A stretch of DNA of 64,000 nt from a virus. The translations under genes and the position numbers were made by a program. Positions 19,828 through 28,433 of the stretch are shown here, piece by piece (the first letter of the stretch is position 1; every line of letters begins with the position of its first letter). The stretch is taken from the IMG/VR virus record IMGVR_UViG_3300007723_000001, positions 1 through 64,000 of that record, one strand, 5' to 3'. The notes beneath the pieces are model-generated. The model did not search any database and had not been told where the DNA came from. It saw nothing but the letters and a program-made list of their open reading frames with translations.

Positions 19828-20478
19828 ATGAGAAGAATTAGTATAAAAGCTAGAGCACCATTTAAATATAAATATAACGGAGAGATTAAGGAAATGACTG
19901 CAGGTCAAGAAATATTCTTTAATCTCAATATACCTGAACAATATAAAGAACTTCAATATATATTAGGGCCTAATTTTAGTCACAAACAATTTATATATTG
20001 TGATAGAAGTACTGCTAAGAAATATGTTGAAAATGTAGAAGGAGATAACTTTTATTATGAATCCTATAATCTAGATGAAATAAAACCACCAGAGCCTTTA
20101 GAAGAAAATCCTTTCGCTAAGAATAGCCAGGTTGTATATTCTACTATTGATGAAGATAAAGATAGTAATAAAGATAATAAAACGATAGAAGCTAGTAATG
20201 TACCAAAGAAGTCAAAACCTTTAGGAGAAGAAATAGAAGAGGCTCAACTTAAAAAACAGGAGACTGAGCAAATGTCTGCTGATGAGTTAAGAGAAGTACT
20301 GACTTTAAACGAGGAGAAAGAAAACGTTAGTACTGAGGAATTGATGGAAATAAGAAGGGAGGAATTAAATAAGACTAAATGGGAAAAAGTAAAAGACATT
20401 GCAGAGAATGATTATGATATAACTTATACTAATAAAGTTAATACTATAGAAGCTATATTAGCTATTGAGTTTAAATAA
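19828..20478 (+). CDS. Head-region protein with shared N-terminal module and HeH/LEM-like C-terminus
   Basis: 216 residues. Residues 1-60 (MRRISIKARAPFKYKYNG...) match in pattern the start of the tail fibre at 26009 and of the partial gene at 63783, defining a recurrent small beta module. Residues 85-175 are acidic and low-complexity. The last 40 residues (TKWEKVKDIAENDYDITYTNKVNTI) look like a HeH/LEM-like helix-extension-helix, a fold often found at the ends of small phage head and connector proteins. It follows a terminator, so it starts a new transcript. Function is unknown; a connector-associated role is inferred from position only. Confidence 0.6.
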   Translation: MRRISIKARAPFKYKYNGEIKEMTAGQEIFFNLNIPEQYKELQYILGPNFSHKQFIYCDRSTAKKYVENVEGDNFYYESYNLDEIKPPEPLEENPFAKNSQVVYSTIDEDKDSNKDNKTIEASNVPKKSKPLGEEIEEAQLKKQETEQMSADELREVLTLNEEKENVSTEELMEIRREELNKTKWEKVKDIAENDYDITYTNKVNTIEAILAIEFK

Positions 20479-20502
20479 ATACTAGGGCTTATCTTTGTTC
20501 AT

Positions 20503-20565
20503 TTTAAATAGATATATGATAACGAGTTGATATTTACTATAACGGTTGCCATATATCTATTTAAA
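20503..20565. repeat. Long intergenic inverted repeat
   Basis: TTTAAATAGATATATG at 20503-20518 is the perfect 16-base reverse complement of 20550-20565, with a 31-base loop. It sits between two plus-strand genes. With no T tract, it may be a transcript-end or processing structure or a protein-binding palindrome. Confidence 0.7.
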
Positions 20566-20633
20566 TAATAACAATAATGTAATTTATAGTAAAGGCTTTA
20601 TACAAATATAAATAAATAAAAATTAAATATTAA

Positions 20634-22469
20634 ATGGTTGATTTAAGTAAGAATGAGTTCATCATAAATAGAGTAATAAATGATAACTTTACTGAAAGAG
20701 TAAGAAGGTCTTGCTTTATTATTGATAGTAATTCTTTAAAGGATGAAGAGATAATAGATATTGCTCTAAAGGATATATATCCTAGGATAATGTTTAGGAT
20801 TGCTTTTGTAAAAGATAAAGCTAATAATCCTATATTTAAAGGGATAGGAGAAAACTTTGACTATAATGATACTTACTTAAACGTCTTAAAAGTTATTACT
20901 AAAGAACCTTTTGGTAGTGCTTTTCTTAGTATAGCAGCTTTACTCTGTAGTGCTCATATCATAAGAAATATACCTCTAAATTCTGATATAAAATTATTGG
21001 ATTTAGCTAAACAAATAGAGGATAGAGCTATAGAAGACTTGGAAGTTATGATAGGAACTTTAGCGGAAGATCCTCAAGTCATTCAACAAATTATCAGACC
21101 TACAGGCTCTATTGGTAGTGAAGGACAAGGTTCAGTAACTACTGATCCTGCTTTTTATTTTGCCCCTTCCATTAATAAAGAAACTGTACCTCCGGAAGTA
21201 TTTGATTATATTAAAGAATCAGCTTTATTAGAAGATGTTGATATAGAACCTAACATTAAAGTTCCTAGTAACAAAATAGCTTTCTGTTGGTTTTATATTA
21301 CAAGTGTATTAAAGAATGGATATCAAGAAGGTGTTGTTTTAATAAAAGATGGACAGTCAATTGAAAGCTTAATAGAAGACCTAGCAGGTAATATTAATGA
21401 AGCGGCTATTAGTCTACAAAGTCCGCTTATTGCATCTCCTAATAGAGGTGAACTAAGAACCATAACAGCTAAATATACAGAAGACGAATTATATCCTGAA
21501 TTAACTATTAACAAAGTTAATTCTAAAAAAGAAGTTTCATTTTATTTAACTACAAGGATTCATAGTTTAAGAATAACTTCAAGACTCCTTTCTCCTATAT
21601 CTAATAGAGAAATAATTTGTATAAATATATATTCTTTAGATAAAGACTTATTTATTAATAACAGTCCTAGCACTGAAGATTTATTAAGTTATAGGAGTAT
21701 AGCAAATAGAGGAATTGATGGAGTTATTTATGGTATAAAGCCTTATTACAAAGCTATGAGCAGTATTGGTCCTCATTCTTTATTAGTAGATATTGAGAAG
21801 GGTAATGTAAATATCTCATCTGTAATTAAGTCTCCTAATGACGATGACGATGAGAATGATTCAAATATAGTAGATAAAAGTTTAGACGAAATTGACACTG
21901 AGACTATAGATACATTCTTCTTCAGATTACAAGAAGGAGTACAGTCTTTGTCAGGGCAACTTAAAGTGAGAGTAAGTACAGCTCCTATCTCACCAAATAT
22001 TAATGAATGGATTATCCCTATTAATACTCTTAATGCTGATCAAATAGCCTTTCAGTTCTTAAATTCTTTTTATATTAATAAGCTCCATAATCAGGTATTA
22101 GGTAGTATGAGTAGTACTAGTAGTGTACAAATGGTTAGCTTTATTCAAACAGAAGAGGAGATAAGAATTATAGTTGATATATTGGAAGTACCTAAAGGAT
22201 TGGAGATAGCTATTGGGAATCCTTTAAGACCTATAACCACTTATAAAAATGGGCCTAGAAGTATAAATATAAAAGCTAGATTAGATTTTGTAAATTATGC
22301 TAGAAATACTGGTCCTGATAGTGGAAATAGTAATATGAGAGTAGGTTCAGCTGTTGCATCTAGTCCTTCTCCTGGTTTAAGTAAAGTTAATAGAATAATA
22401 GAGAATCTAAAATATCCTTGCGGTAAGCCTATACAATATAGAGATACAAATAACCGTAACTGTAAGTAA
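20634..22469 (+). CDS. Unknown structural protein, probable neck/connector region
   Basis: 611 residues; no family recognised. The first 150 residues are helical. A polar glycine-rich linker (about 160-180) follows. The middle is mixed alpha/beta, an acidic stretch (DDDDENDSN) lies near residue 405, and the C-terminal part is beta-rich. It is followed 9 bases later by the next gene, so the two are probably co-translated. Its position between head genes and the hub/fibre block suggests a neck, connector or tail-completion role, which is inference only. The upstream 155 bases contain a long inverted repeat. Confidence 0.65.
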   Translation: MVDLSKNEFIINRVINDNFTERVRRSCFIIDSNSLKDEEIIDIALKDIYPRIMFRIAFVKDKANNPIFKGIGENFDYNDTYLNVLKVITKEPFGSAFLSIAALLCSAHIIRNIPLNSDIKLLDLAKQIEDRAIEDLEVMIGTLAEDPQVIQQIIRPTGSIGSEGQGSVTTDPAFYFAPSINKETVPPEVFDYIKESALLEDVDIEPNIKVPSNKIAFCWFYITSVLKNGYQEGVVLIKDGQSIESLIEDLAGNINEAAISLQSPLIASPNRGELRTITAKYTEDELYPELTINKVNSKKEVSFYLTTRIHSLRITSRLLSPISNREIICINIYSLDKDLFINNSPSTEDLLSYRSIANRGIDGVIYGIKPYYKAMSSIGPHSLLVDIEKGNVNISSVIKSPNDDDDENDSNIVDKSLDEIDTETIDTFFFRLQEGVQSLSGQLKVRVSTAPISPNINEWIIPINTLNADQIAFQFLNSFYINKLHNQVLGSMSSTSSVQMVSFIQTEEEIRIIVDILEVPKGLEIAIGNPLRPITTYKNGPRSINIKARLDFVNYARNTGPDSGNSNMRVGSAVASSPSPGLSKVNRIIENLKYPCGKPIQYRDTNNRNCK

Positions 22470-22478
22470 TTCAACCAT

Positions 22479-23234
22479 ATGATTGGAACATTTCCAGTAG
22501 GCCCTCCTTTACCATCACTACCATATCTCTGTGAATACTTTTTTAGATTAATTGGTAATCATCCATTAATAGCTAATCCAGTAGTAAGACATCCATTAAC
22601 TGACGAAAGAGTTTATATAGAAAGATATAAGTTATATAACGGTATAGAAACTGAAGAAGGTTTAGCTTGTTCAATATTCCCACATTCAACCCCTACTGAT
22701 GGATTGTCTTTACCTAAACCTGCTGAAGTCTCTACGTCTGCTCTATTTGGTAGTGGAGATGATCCTACATTAGGAGTAACAGTAGAAGATGTAATTTACC
22801 ATATAGGTATAAAGTTACATTATGCATGTAATATAAAAGGTAACCTTCATCCTTCTGATCCTTTTAGGACTTTACCAGTAGATGCTGCTATTCATCCTTC
22901 TCACGAATTAAAATATGATATAGGTACAAAAGTTGTACCAGTAAATATAAATCCTGGGATTTATATAATAGGTGAATATATGGAGTTAATACGACTTGCT
23001 ATACATGATAGAAATAATGCAGATGTAAAAAGATTAATGGATGTTCCATATCATCCTAAAAGAGTAGAAGTATTATATTTCAATTTAAAGACAGCTCCTT
23101 GGGAAAAAGATAGATCAGTCTATTTTCATGAAGGAGAAATACTTATAAGAATTGATGATAAAGTATCTAAAGGTTGGAGGTCTAGGTTTAATAAACCAGC
23201 TACTTGTACTACTCTTACTATTGAAAGATCTTAA
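22479..23234 (+). CDS. Unknown protein, probable head-tail joining or tail completion
   Basis: 251 residues; no family recognised. It starts 9 bases after the previous stop, making a two-gene unit. The sequence is Pro- and His-rich at the N-terminus (FPVGPPLPSLPYLCEYFFRLIG), with a mixed alpha/beta middle and a positively charged end. Length and position fit neck or tail-terminator proteins. Its last 17 bases overlap the convergent minus-strand gene at 23218, so no terminator fits between them. Confidence 0.6.
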   Translation: MIGTFPVGPPLPSLPYLCEYFFRLIGNHPLIANPVVRHPLTDERVYIERYKLYNGIETEEGLACSIFPHSTPTDGLSLPKPAEVSTSALFGSGDDPTLGVTVEDVIYHIGIKLHYACNIKGNLHPSDPFRTLPVDAAIHPSHELKYDIGTKVVPVNINPGIYIIGEYMELIRLAIHDRNNADVKRLMDVPYHPKRVEVLYFNLKTAPWEKDRSVYFHEGEILIRIDDKVSKGWRSRFNKPATCTTLTIERS

Positions 23235-24609
23235 CAGGACTATTATCTTTGAATCCACTTATATGACAAAGATTATTCCCCAACAATATAATATGTTCTA
23301 AATTAGATTTTCTCAAAGTAGCTCCTGCTAAAAATATTAGCTTATTTACTCTCAACAATACATCATTGATTACTTTATTTCTTGTTATTAAGAAAGTTAA
23401 ATCTTGCTGAGGAAAATTTAACGAAGATTTAGGGCTAGATAATTCATCAAACTTAGTAGATGAAATAGCGTTACCTACTATAGAAGGATGACTTATAATA
23501 AAAGCTCTATTTAATAATAAACAAGCTATCGAGATTAATAACATATTATAACCTCCGGGAGGTGTTAAGTATTCTAGAATAAATGAACTAGTAATACTAA
23601 GATTTGATTTAGAGTTACTATCAATGTTTTGATAAAAGGCTGTAGCTAATATATCTAAGTCTGTAGATCTAGATAGATTAGGATCATATAGAAATTGTTT
23701 CCGTAGGTTAATGATTTCATTATATACTCCAGGCCAATTGGTAGATAAAGATTGATGAAGTAGATGATAACTTAACTCTTCCCTTTCATCATACATCCTA
23801 TCTAATCCAGCATTAACAATAATCCTGGCTATCCTAGATAGAATTGTATATGCTTTATATTCATTGGTACCTTCAGACGGTTGTAAGGGTACTTCATAAT
23901 TATTGTTAAACTGCCCAAAGTACCATTTTACTAAATCAGGAATCCATTTAGTAAAGAACTTTAAATTCCTAATTGTATCAGATGTTATTTCTTCAGAAAG
24001 AAACAATTGTTCTGGGAAGTTATATACTTCGAAGTCATACCTTTCTTCTAAATTAGAAGAAGTAGCTAATATATTGTCAAAGTTATTATTCCAATTATTT
24101 AATTTAAAGTCCCCGTAAGAATCAAAATTAACTTTAGAAAATCGATTAAATAAAAGACTAATAGTTTTATAAGCTAGTTCAGAAAAACTAATATATGTTA
24201 AGTCTATATTATTAAGATCCAAAGAAAGATAACCTAAAGAACCATAATATCCCAACCATATAGATTTATGAGATAATGAAAGTTCTTCTACTTTAGAAAA
24301 GTTCAAACTAGGACGTTCATTGTTGAGTAACAACAATCTACTCTTGAAATGATCTGTCAGTTTAGTATTATCTAAATTCTCTATAGTATTAGTAAATATT
24401 AAATAAGATAGTTGACTTTCTATAACTAAATTGACGTACTCAATGCAAGGCTCTAATTCTTTTAATTTAATTTCTATCTGAGAGTGAAAGTCTTTTATTC
24501 TTCTTGATGATTCTATAGGACAATAGTTAACTACAATAATCTGTCTCTTTTCTAACTCATTAGTAATATTATAAGGAGGCTCTATCAAATGTGCAGTATA
24601 TTTTATCAT
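23218..24609 (-). CDS. Unknown 463-residue protein, last gene of a coupled three-gene unit
   Basis: No family recognised. Mostly helical with many Leu/Ile/Asn/Ser residues. A hydrophobic stretch near residue 360 (YNMLLISIACLLLNRAFII) could be membrane-associated or a buried helix. Its ATG overlaps the stop of the upstream gene as TAATG, so translation is coupled. The 3' end overlaps the convergent gene by 17 bases. Together with the two upstream genes it forms a compact reversed unit between the neck genes and the fibre gene, either a structural sub-block or an inserted cassette. Confidence 0.65.
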   Translation of the reverse strand: MIKYTAHLIEPPYNITNELEKRQIIVVNYCPIESSRRIKDFHSQIEIKLKELEPCIEYVNLVIESQLSYLIFTNTIENLDNTKLTDHFKSRLLLLNNERPSLNFSKVEELSLSHKSIWLGYYGSLGYLSLDLNNIDLTYISFSELAYKTISLLFNRFSKVNFDSYGDFKLNNWNNNFDNILATSSNLEERYDFEVYNFPEQLFLSEEITSDTIRNLKFFTKWIPDLVKWYFGQFNNNYEVPLQPSEGTNEYKAYTILSRIARIIVNAGLDRMYDEREELSYHLLHQSLSTNWPGVYNEIINLRKQFLYDPNLSRSTDLDILATAFYQNIDSNSKSNLSITSSFILEYLTPPGGYNMLLISIACLLLNRAFIISHPSIVGNAISSTKFDELSSPKSSLNFPQQDLTFLITRNKVINDVLLRVNKLIFLAGATLRKSNLEHIILLGNNLCHISGFKDNSPVKIFQ

Positions 24610-25265
24610 TAACCTAATAAATGAAAGTCGTAGTCGTTCTTTAGCCTTATTAAACTTTCAATACTTTTATTAGAAAACTTAAATCGATTACACAGAGATG
24701 AAATAACTATAGAATTATCATTGCTAACTATGAAATTATAAATATCCATATAACCTTGATTCCAATTCACAGCCTTAGCAAATCTTGTAAACATATCATA
24801 AAATGAATAGTCTCTAATGTCAAATAAATCCTCTTCAGTATCATATAAAACTTTTAATGCTTTATTAACTCTATATATATTGTTATAGTTATCTTCTACT
24901 TCGGAAAGAATATTGATAATAATCTGGCTTAATGAATATCCTAAAGTATTCGCTGTTAGTTCAAGATGCTTAACTAAAGAAGGTATATTTTGAATTTGTA
25001 TATATCCTAATTTACTTGTATATACATAAGTAATTAAACTTAAAGGTAATCTATATTTATAACTTACTAAAGGTAGTGAAAGATAAGTTGTAGGAATATA
25101 AGAATCAATTAGTTCAATAGTAGGAAATAATAAAGATAGAAAGTCTACCATATAATTATCTCCTGATTGAGAAGCTACTATAGACTCTAATGTATCTATA
25201 TAATTACTAACATTAAAGTCACTAAAATTAGTAGAGCTAGTTTTTCTTACACTATAAGCTTTCAT
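24609..25265 (-). CDS. Unknown 218-residue helical protein, middle gene of the coupled unit
   Basis: No family recognised. Helical, rich in Tyr, Ser and Leu, without a signal peptide or clear membrane segment. The start overlaps the stop of the LAGLIDADG-like gene as ATGA, and its own stop overlaps the next start as TAATG. Such tight coupling on both sides means the three products are likely made together. A short AAGG lies just before the start, too close to be a normal ribosome site. Confidence 0.65.
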   Translation of the reverse strand: MKAYSVRKTSSTNFSDFNVSNYIDTLESIVASQSGDNYMVDFLSLLFPTIELIDSYIPTTYLSLPLVSYKYRLPLSLITYVYTSKLGYIQIQNIPSLVKHLELTANTLGYSLSQIIINILSEVEDNYNNIYRVNKALKVLYDTEEDLFDIRDYSFYDMFTRFAKAVNWNQGYMDIYNFIVSNDNSIVISSLCNRFKFSNKSIESLIRLKNDYDFHLLG

Positions 25266-25867
25266 ATCCTTGACAATAGTTCATCTATTTTATCTTTGAG
25301 TAAGTAAGATCTTATTTTCATCAATTTATTCAATTTATAAATATCTTCCTTCTTATGAATTCTAAGTCTATAAAGATTTCTATCTCTATATGTCTTAGCG
25401 TTAATATCTAATCTTTCTACAAGAGCTATATAACAATTATTAATTATAGTTTTTCTAGTTGAGCAGATGTCTAAATAATATTCTTGATGATTAGTTTTAT
25501 TCCAACCATTTGTATAAATAACTTTAGCTTTAGCGTCTAAAATACCAGACAAATAGTTAATCAACAATGGAAGATCAATATTTCTAATATCTTTATTTTC
25601 TAATTGAAGAAAAGAATCTAGTCTAAGTTTACTATGACTTCTAATTTTGCTAGCTTGAATCCTAATCAATCCCGGTTTATATCCTTCTGTCATAAAAGAG
25701 TTCTTAGCCAAAGAACTAATTATAGAGTATATATTACTAGTTAATTGACCATCATTTGAAGTTATAGTAACTCTAGTACTATTCCATCTACCTATAATGT
25801 CTATGACTCCTAAAAGCCAGTATTCTAATTCATTATCACTAAGAGTAATTTGTTTAGCTAATACCAT
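25262..25867 (-). CDS. LAGLIDADG-fold protein with both catalytic acids replaced
   Basis: 201 residues, about the size of a two-repeat LAGLIDADG homing endonuclease. Motif 1 is LLGVIDIIG (L18-G26) and motif 2 is LSGILDAKA (L106-A114), about 88 residues apart. The second repeat ends with RNLYRLRIHKKEDIYKL and a helix, typical of this family's C-terminal half. In active enzymes position 8 of each motif is Asp or Glu and binds the metal; here it is I25 and K113. The fold call is fairly strong; loss of cleavage is inferred from these residues. No intron or intein is apparent around it. It heads a coupled three-gene unit, suggesting a retained non-nuclease role such as DNA or RNA binding. Confidence 0.75.
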   Translation of the reverse strand: MVLAKQITLSDNELEYWLLGVIDIIGRWNSTRVTITSNDGQLTSNIYSIISSLAKNSFMTEGYKPGLIRIQASKIRSHSKLRLDSFLQLENKDIRNIDLPLLINYLSGILDAKAKVIYTNGWNKTNHQEYYLDICSTRKTIINNCYIALVERLDINAKTYRDRNLYRLRIHKKEDIYKLNKLMKIRSYLLKDKIDELLSRI

Positions 25868-25916
25868 CAGTACCTAATTAATAAAATTTATAAGTAAATA
25901 TTAAGAAGGAGTACAA

Positions 25917-26000
25917 GTGATAAATCGTTTCACTTTTCAACCCATACACCAAGTTAATATATATCTGTATATAAGTATGTATAACATTAAAAGTCGTTAG
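25917..26000 (+). CDS. Possible 27-codon leader peptide
   Basis: AAGGAG precedes a GTG by five bases. The frame runs 27 codons to TAG, nine bases before the fibre ATG. A good ribosome site is rare in this window, which is the only reason to list it. The peptide has no recognisable feature. Confidence 0.22.
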   Translation: MINRFTFQPIHQVNIYLYISMYNIKSR

Positions 26001-26008
26001 TAAATATT

Positions 26009-28297
26009 ATGGTAAGAGTTCGTATATTAAAACCATTTAGATATATATATAAAGACAAAGACTTAATACTAAGTGGTATTTACACCTTAAACTTAAGCAA
26101 GAAAGAGGAAGCAGATGAATATGCTTGGATTGCATCAGATAATTTCCCCTATAAAAACTTTATATCTTTAGAGTTCATAGATTCAGGCTGTCAAAATCCC
26201 TATCCTCCTGGTCAACCTTCTCCTACACCTACGCCTACACCAACACCACCAGGACAGCCTTCACCATTTCCTATTCCTCCAATGCCTCCAATTAATCCTC
26301 AACCTACACCTGGTCCCGGTCAATCAACTCCATCTTTTATAGATATAAGACAAAGTGCTCCTTTAAACCCTTATCAAGGGTATATATATTATGACATAAC
26401 CAAGGCTCTAATAAGAATATGGACAGGTCAGAATTGGATAGATCTTCCTAATAATACCAACGGTGGAGGTGGTGGAGGGAGTAACGTATTTGATGTTGTT
26501 CCTCCTTTATTTGGAGATATAACTACAAATGGTGTTACTAATGAAACTAATATATCTCCTGGCACTATTGTCAATAAAGATATATCAGAAGGGGCAGAAA
26601 TATCTTTGTCTAAACTAGCTAAAAATCCTTTAGATAGAATCAATCATATTGGTATACAAACTGCTTCTACTATAGTGGATTTTGATGCCCAAGTTAAGAG
26701 AAACAGATTAGACCAATTTAGGTCTCCAATGTCTTCTATTTCTATGGCCGGTAATAGAATAGTAGAATTAGGAGAACCCTGTGAAGACTCTGATGCAGCC
26801 TCAAAAGGTTATGTAGATGCTGTTAGTCAAAACATAAGTTTCTGCGATTTAGTAGGTCCTTCATGTGATATTGATATGAAGGGCTTTAGGTTCACTAATG
26901 TAGGGAACCCCATAGCTAGTTCTGATGCTGTAAATAAATCTTATATAGACAATCTTATAAGCAATTCTTCTGTAAAAGATCCAGTAAGATTAGTATCTAC
27001 AGAAAACATTAATACTTTATCAGGACTAAATCACACTATCGATGGTGTATCCATAACTAATAATAATAGAGTATTGTTAGTAGGTCAAAGTGACCCTAGA
27101 CAGAATGGTATTTATATAACTTCATCCTCAGTCTGGTCACGTACTTTAGATGCCGATAGTGGAAATGAGTTACCGCCTGGGACCACCGTATTTGCTAGAG
27201 AAGGTAAATTTTATAGTGGAACTGGATGGATATTAATGTCTTCAGGGTCTCAAACTGTATTAGGAGTAACTGCTCTTAACTTTAAACAATTCACAGGTAT
27301 AACTTCTGATATAGCTGGTAGAGGATTGTATTTGGAGTCTAATGTTGTACATGTAGGAGGTAAAACAGGAGAAATAATAGTAGAAGAAGATTCTATTGGA
27401 ATAGATCCTATGTGGAGTGGTTCTTCTGCCATAACTACTGTTGGAAAAATCACCAGCGGCTCTTGGGCAGCTTCACCAATACCTATAGCTTATGGAGGTA
27501 CCGGTGGCAGTAGTCCTGCAATGGCCAGATCAAATTTGAGTGCTGCCTCCTCAGGTATTAACTCTGACATTACTGCTTTAACTGGTTTGACCTCTCCGAT
27601 ACCTATATCTTCAGGAGGGACTGGAGCTTGTACTGCTGCTGATGCAAGAAGGAATCTAGAAGTATGTCATTGTAATCAAGGTGTAGCTACAGGCATAACT
27701 CAATTACCAGCCTTTATTGGACCTTTAACAGTCCAACAAGGTGGTACTGGAAGTACTAATGCAAATACTGCAAGGTACAATTTATCAGCTGCTAAGTCAG
27801 GAGATAACTATGACATTATAAGCTTGAATAGTCTAACAACACCTTTATCAATTCAACAAGGTGGAACAGGTGCTACTAATAGTACTGATGCTAGAACTAA
27901 TTTAGGAGCTGTAGGCAGTGGCGCTAACCTTGGTGGAGGTTCTCAATTGTTCAGTAGTATAACGGGTACTGACCCTACAATGAACTTTAGAACTTTAACT
28001 GAAGGTACCGCTATAGGTGTAACTCAAACAGCAAACGAAGTAGAAATAGCAGTAGATCCTACTCAAATAGATATCACCCAAACTATGGGAACGTTACCTA
28101 TAAATAGAGGCGGTACTGGTGCAACTACAGCAGCTCAAGCAATGACCAATCTTGGAGCAATATCTAGTGTAACAGGTTCTCCTGGTATTAATGTAACTAG
28201 AGCTGGTTCTGGAGTAACCGTAGCACCGGCCTTAGTAGCAGGTAATAATATAACTTTGACAGTCGTTGGTAATACTATAGTTATTAGTTCACCTTAA
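26009..28297 (+). CDS. Tail fibre protein
   Basis: 762 residues in clear modules. Residues 1-62 are the N-terminal module shared with the genes at 19828 and 63783. Residues about 68-115 are a Pro-rich PTP/PPG linker. A segment near 125-150 (YIYYDITKALIRIWTGQNWIDL) is typical of phage fibre entry domains. A poly-Gly hinge follows near 155. Two copies of DSDAxxKxYVD/SDAVNKSYID (about 260 and 310), as in T4-like fibre shafts, come next. A middle domain (330-430) contains NNRVLLVGQSDPRQNGIY. Five GGTG repeats (490-715) and a Gly/Val-rich tip close the protein. Such proteins trimerise and bind the host surface. It starts the fibre/hub/wall-enzyme block. Confidence 0.88.
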   Translation: MVRVRILKPFRYIYKDKDLILSGIYTLNLSKKEEADEYAWIASDNFPYKNFISLEFIDSGCQNPYPPGQPSPTPTPTPTPPGQPSPFPIPPMPPINPQPTPGPGQSTPSFIDIRQSAPLNPYQGYIYYDITKALIRIWTGQNWIDLPNNTNGGGGGGSNVFDVVPPLFGDITTNGVTNETNISPGTIVNKDISEGAEISLSKLAKNPLDRINHIGIQTASTIVDFDAQVKRNRLDQFRSPMSSISMAGNRIVELGEPCEDSDAASKGYVDAVSQNISFCDLVGPSCDIDMKGFRFTNVGNPIASSDAVNKSYIDNLISNSSVKDPVRLVSTENINTLSGLNHTIDGVSITNNNRVLLVGQSDPRQNGIYITSSSVWSRTLDADSGNELPPGTTVFAREGKFYSGTGWILMSSGSQTVLGVTALNFKQFTGITSDIAGRGLYLESNVVHVGGKTGEIIVEEDSIGIDPMWSGSSAITTVGKITSGSWAASPIPIAYGGTGGSSPAMARSNLSAASSGINSDITALTGLTSPIPISSGGTGACTAADARRNLEVCHCNQGVATGITQLPAFIGPLTVQQGGTGSTNANTARYNLSAAKSGDNYDIISLNSLTTPLSIQQGGTGATNSTDARTNLGAVGSGANLGGGSQLFSSITGTDPTMNFRTLTEGTAIGVTQTANEVEIAVDPTQIDITQTMGTLPINRGGTGATTAAQAMTNLGAISSVTGSPGINVTRAGSGVTVAPALVAGNNITLTVVGNTIVISSP
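27474..28160 (+). repeat. Five GGTG-type fibre shaft repeats
   Basis: The pattern P(L/I)xxxxGGTGxxxxxxARxNLxA occurs five times: AYGGTGG, SSGGTGA, QQGGTGS, QQGGTGA and NRGGTGA. The unit is common in phage fibres, where it forms trimeric shaft segments. Spacing varies, with one unit interrupted by a cysteine pair (VCHC). Confidence 0.85.
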
Positions 28298-28333
28298 TAA
28301 TTCAATTAATTAATACTAAAGATTGTAAAATAT

Positions 28334-28385
28334 AAATCAATAAATATAGAAGTTTACAAAATGAACTTCTATATTTTATTGATTT
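28334..28385. terminator. Long hairpin between fibre and hub genes
   Basis: 28334-28354 pairs with 28364-28385 over about 21 base pairs with one bulge and a nine-base loop. It lies 36 bases after the fibre stop. There is no GC-rich core or clean T tract, so it could terminate transcripts, stabilise the fibre mRNA or separate the fibre from the hub transcript. Confidence 0.6.
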
Positions 28386-28433
28386 AATATTAAGACTATA
28401 CTTATATGACAATCCTGAATCGTGTATTAATTA

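Noticed and set aside
25262-25867. Active homing endonuclease with associated intron or intein
   Set aside because: Catalytic positions are Ile and Lys, and neither flanking gene shows an interrupted frame or splice-type motif.
26428-26643. Minus-strand frame within the tail fibre gene
   Set aside because: Antisense shadow of the poly-Gly hinge and shaft; no ribosome site and a proline run that mirrors the glycine codons.
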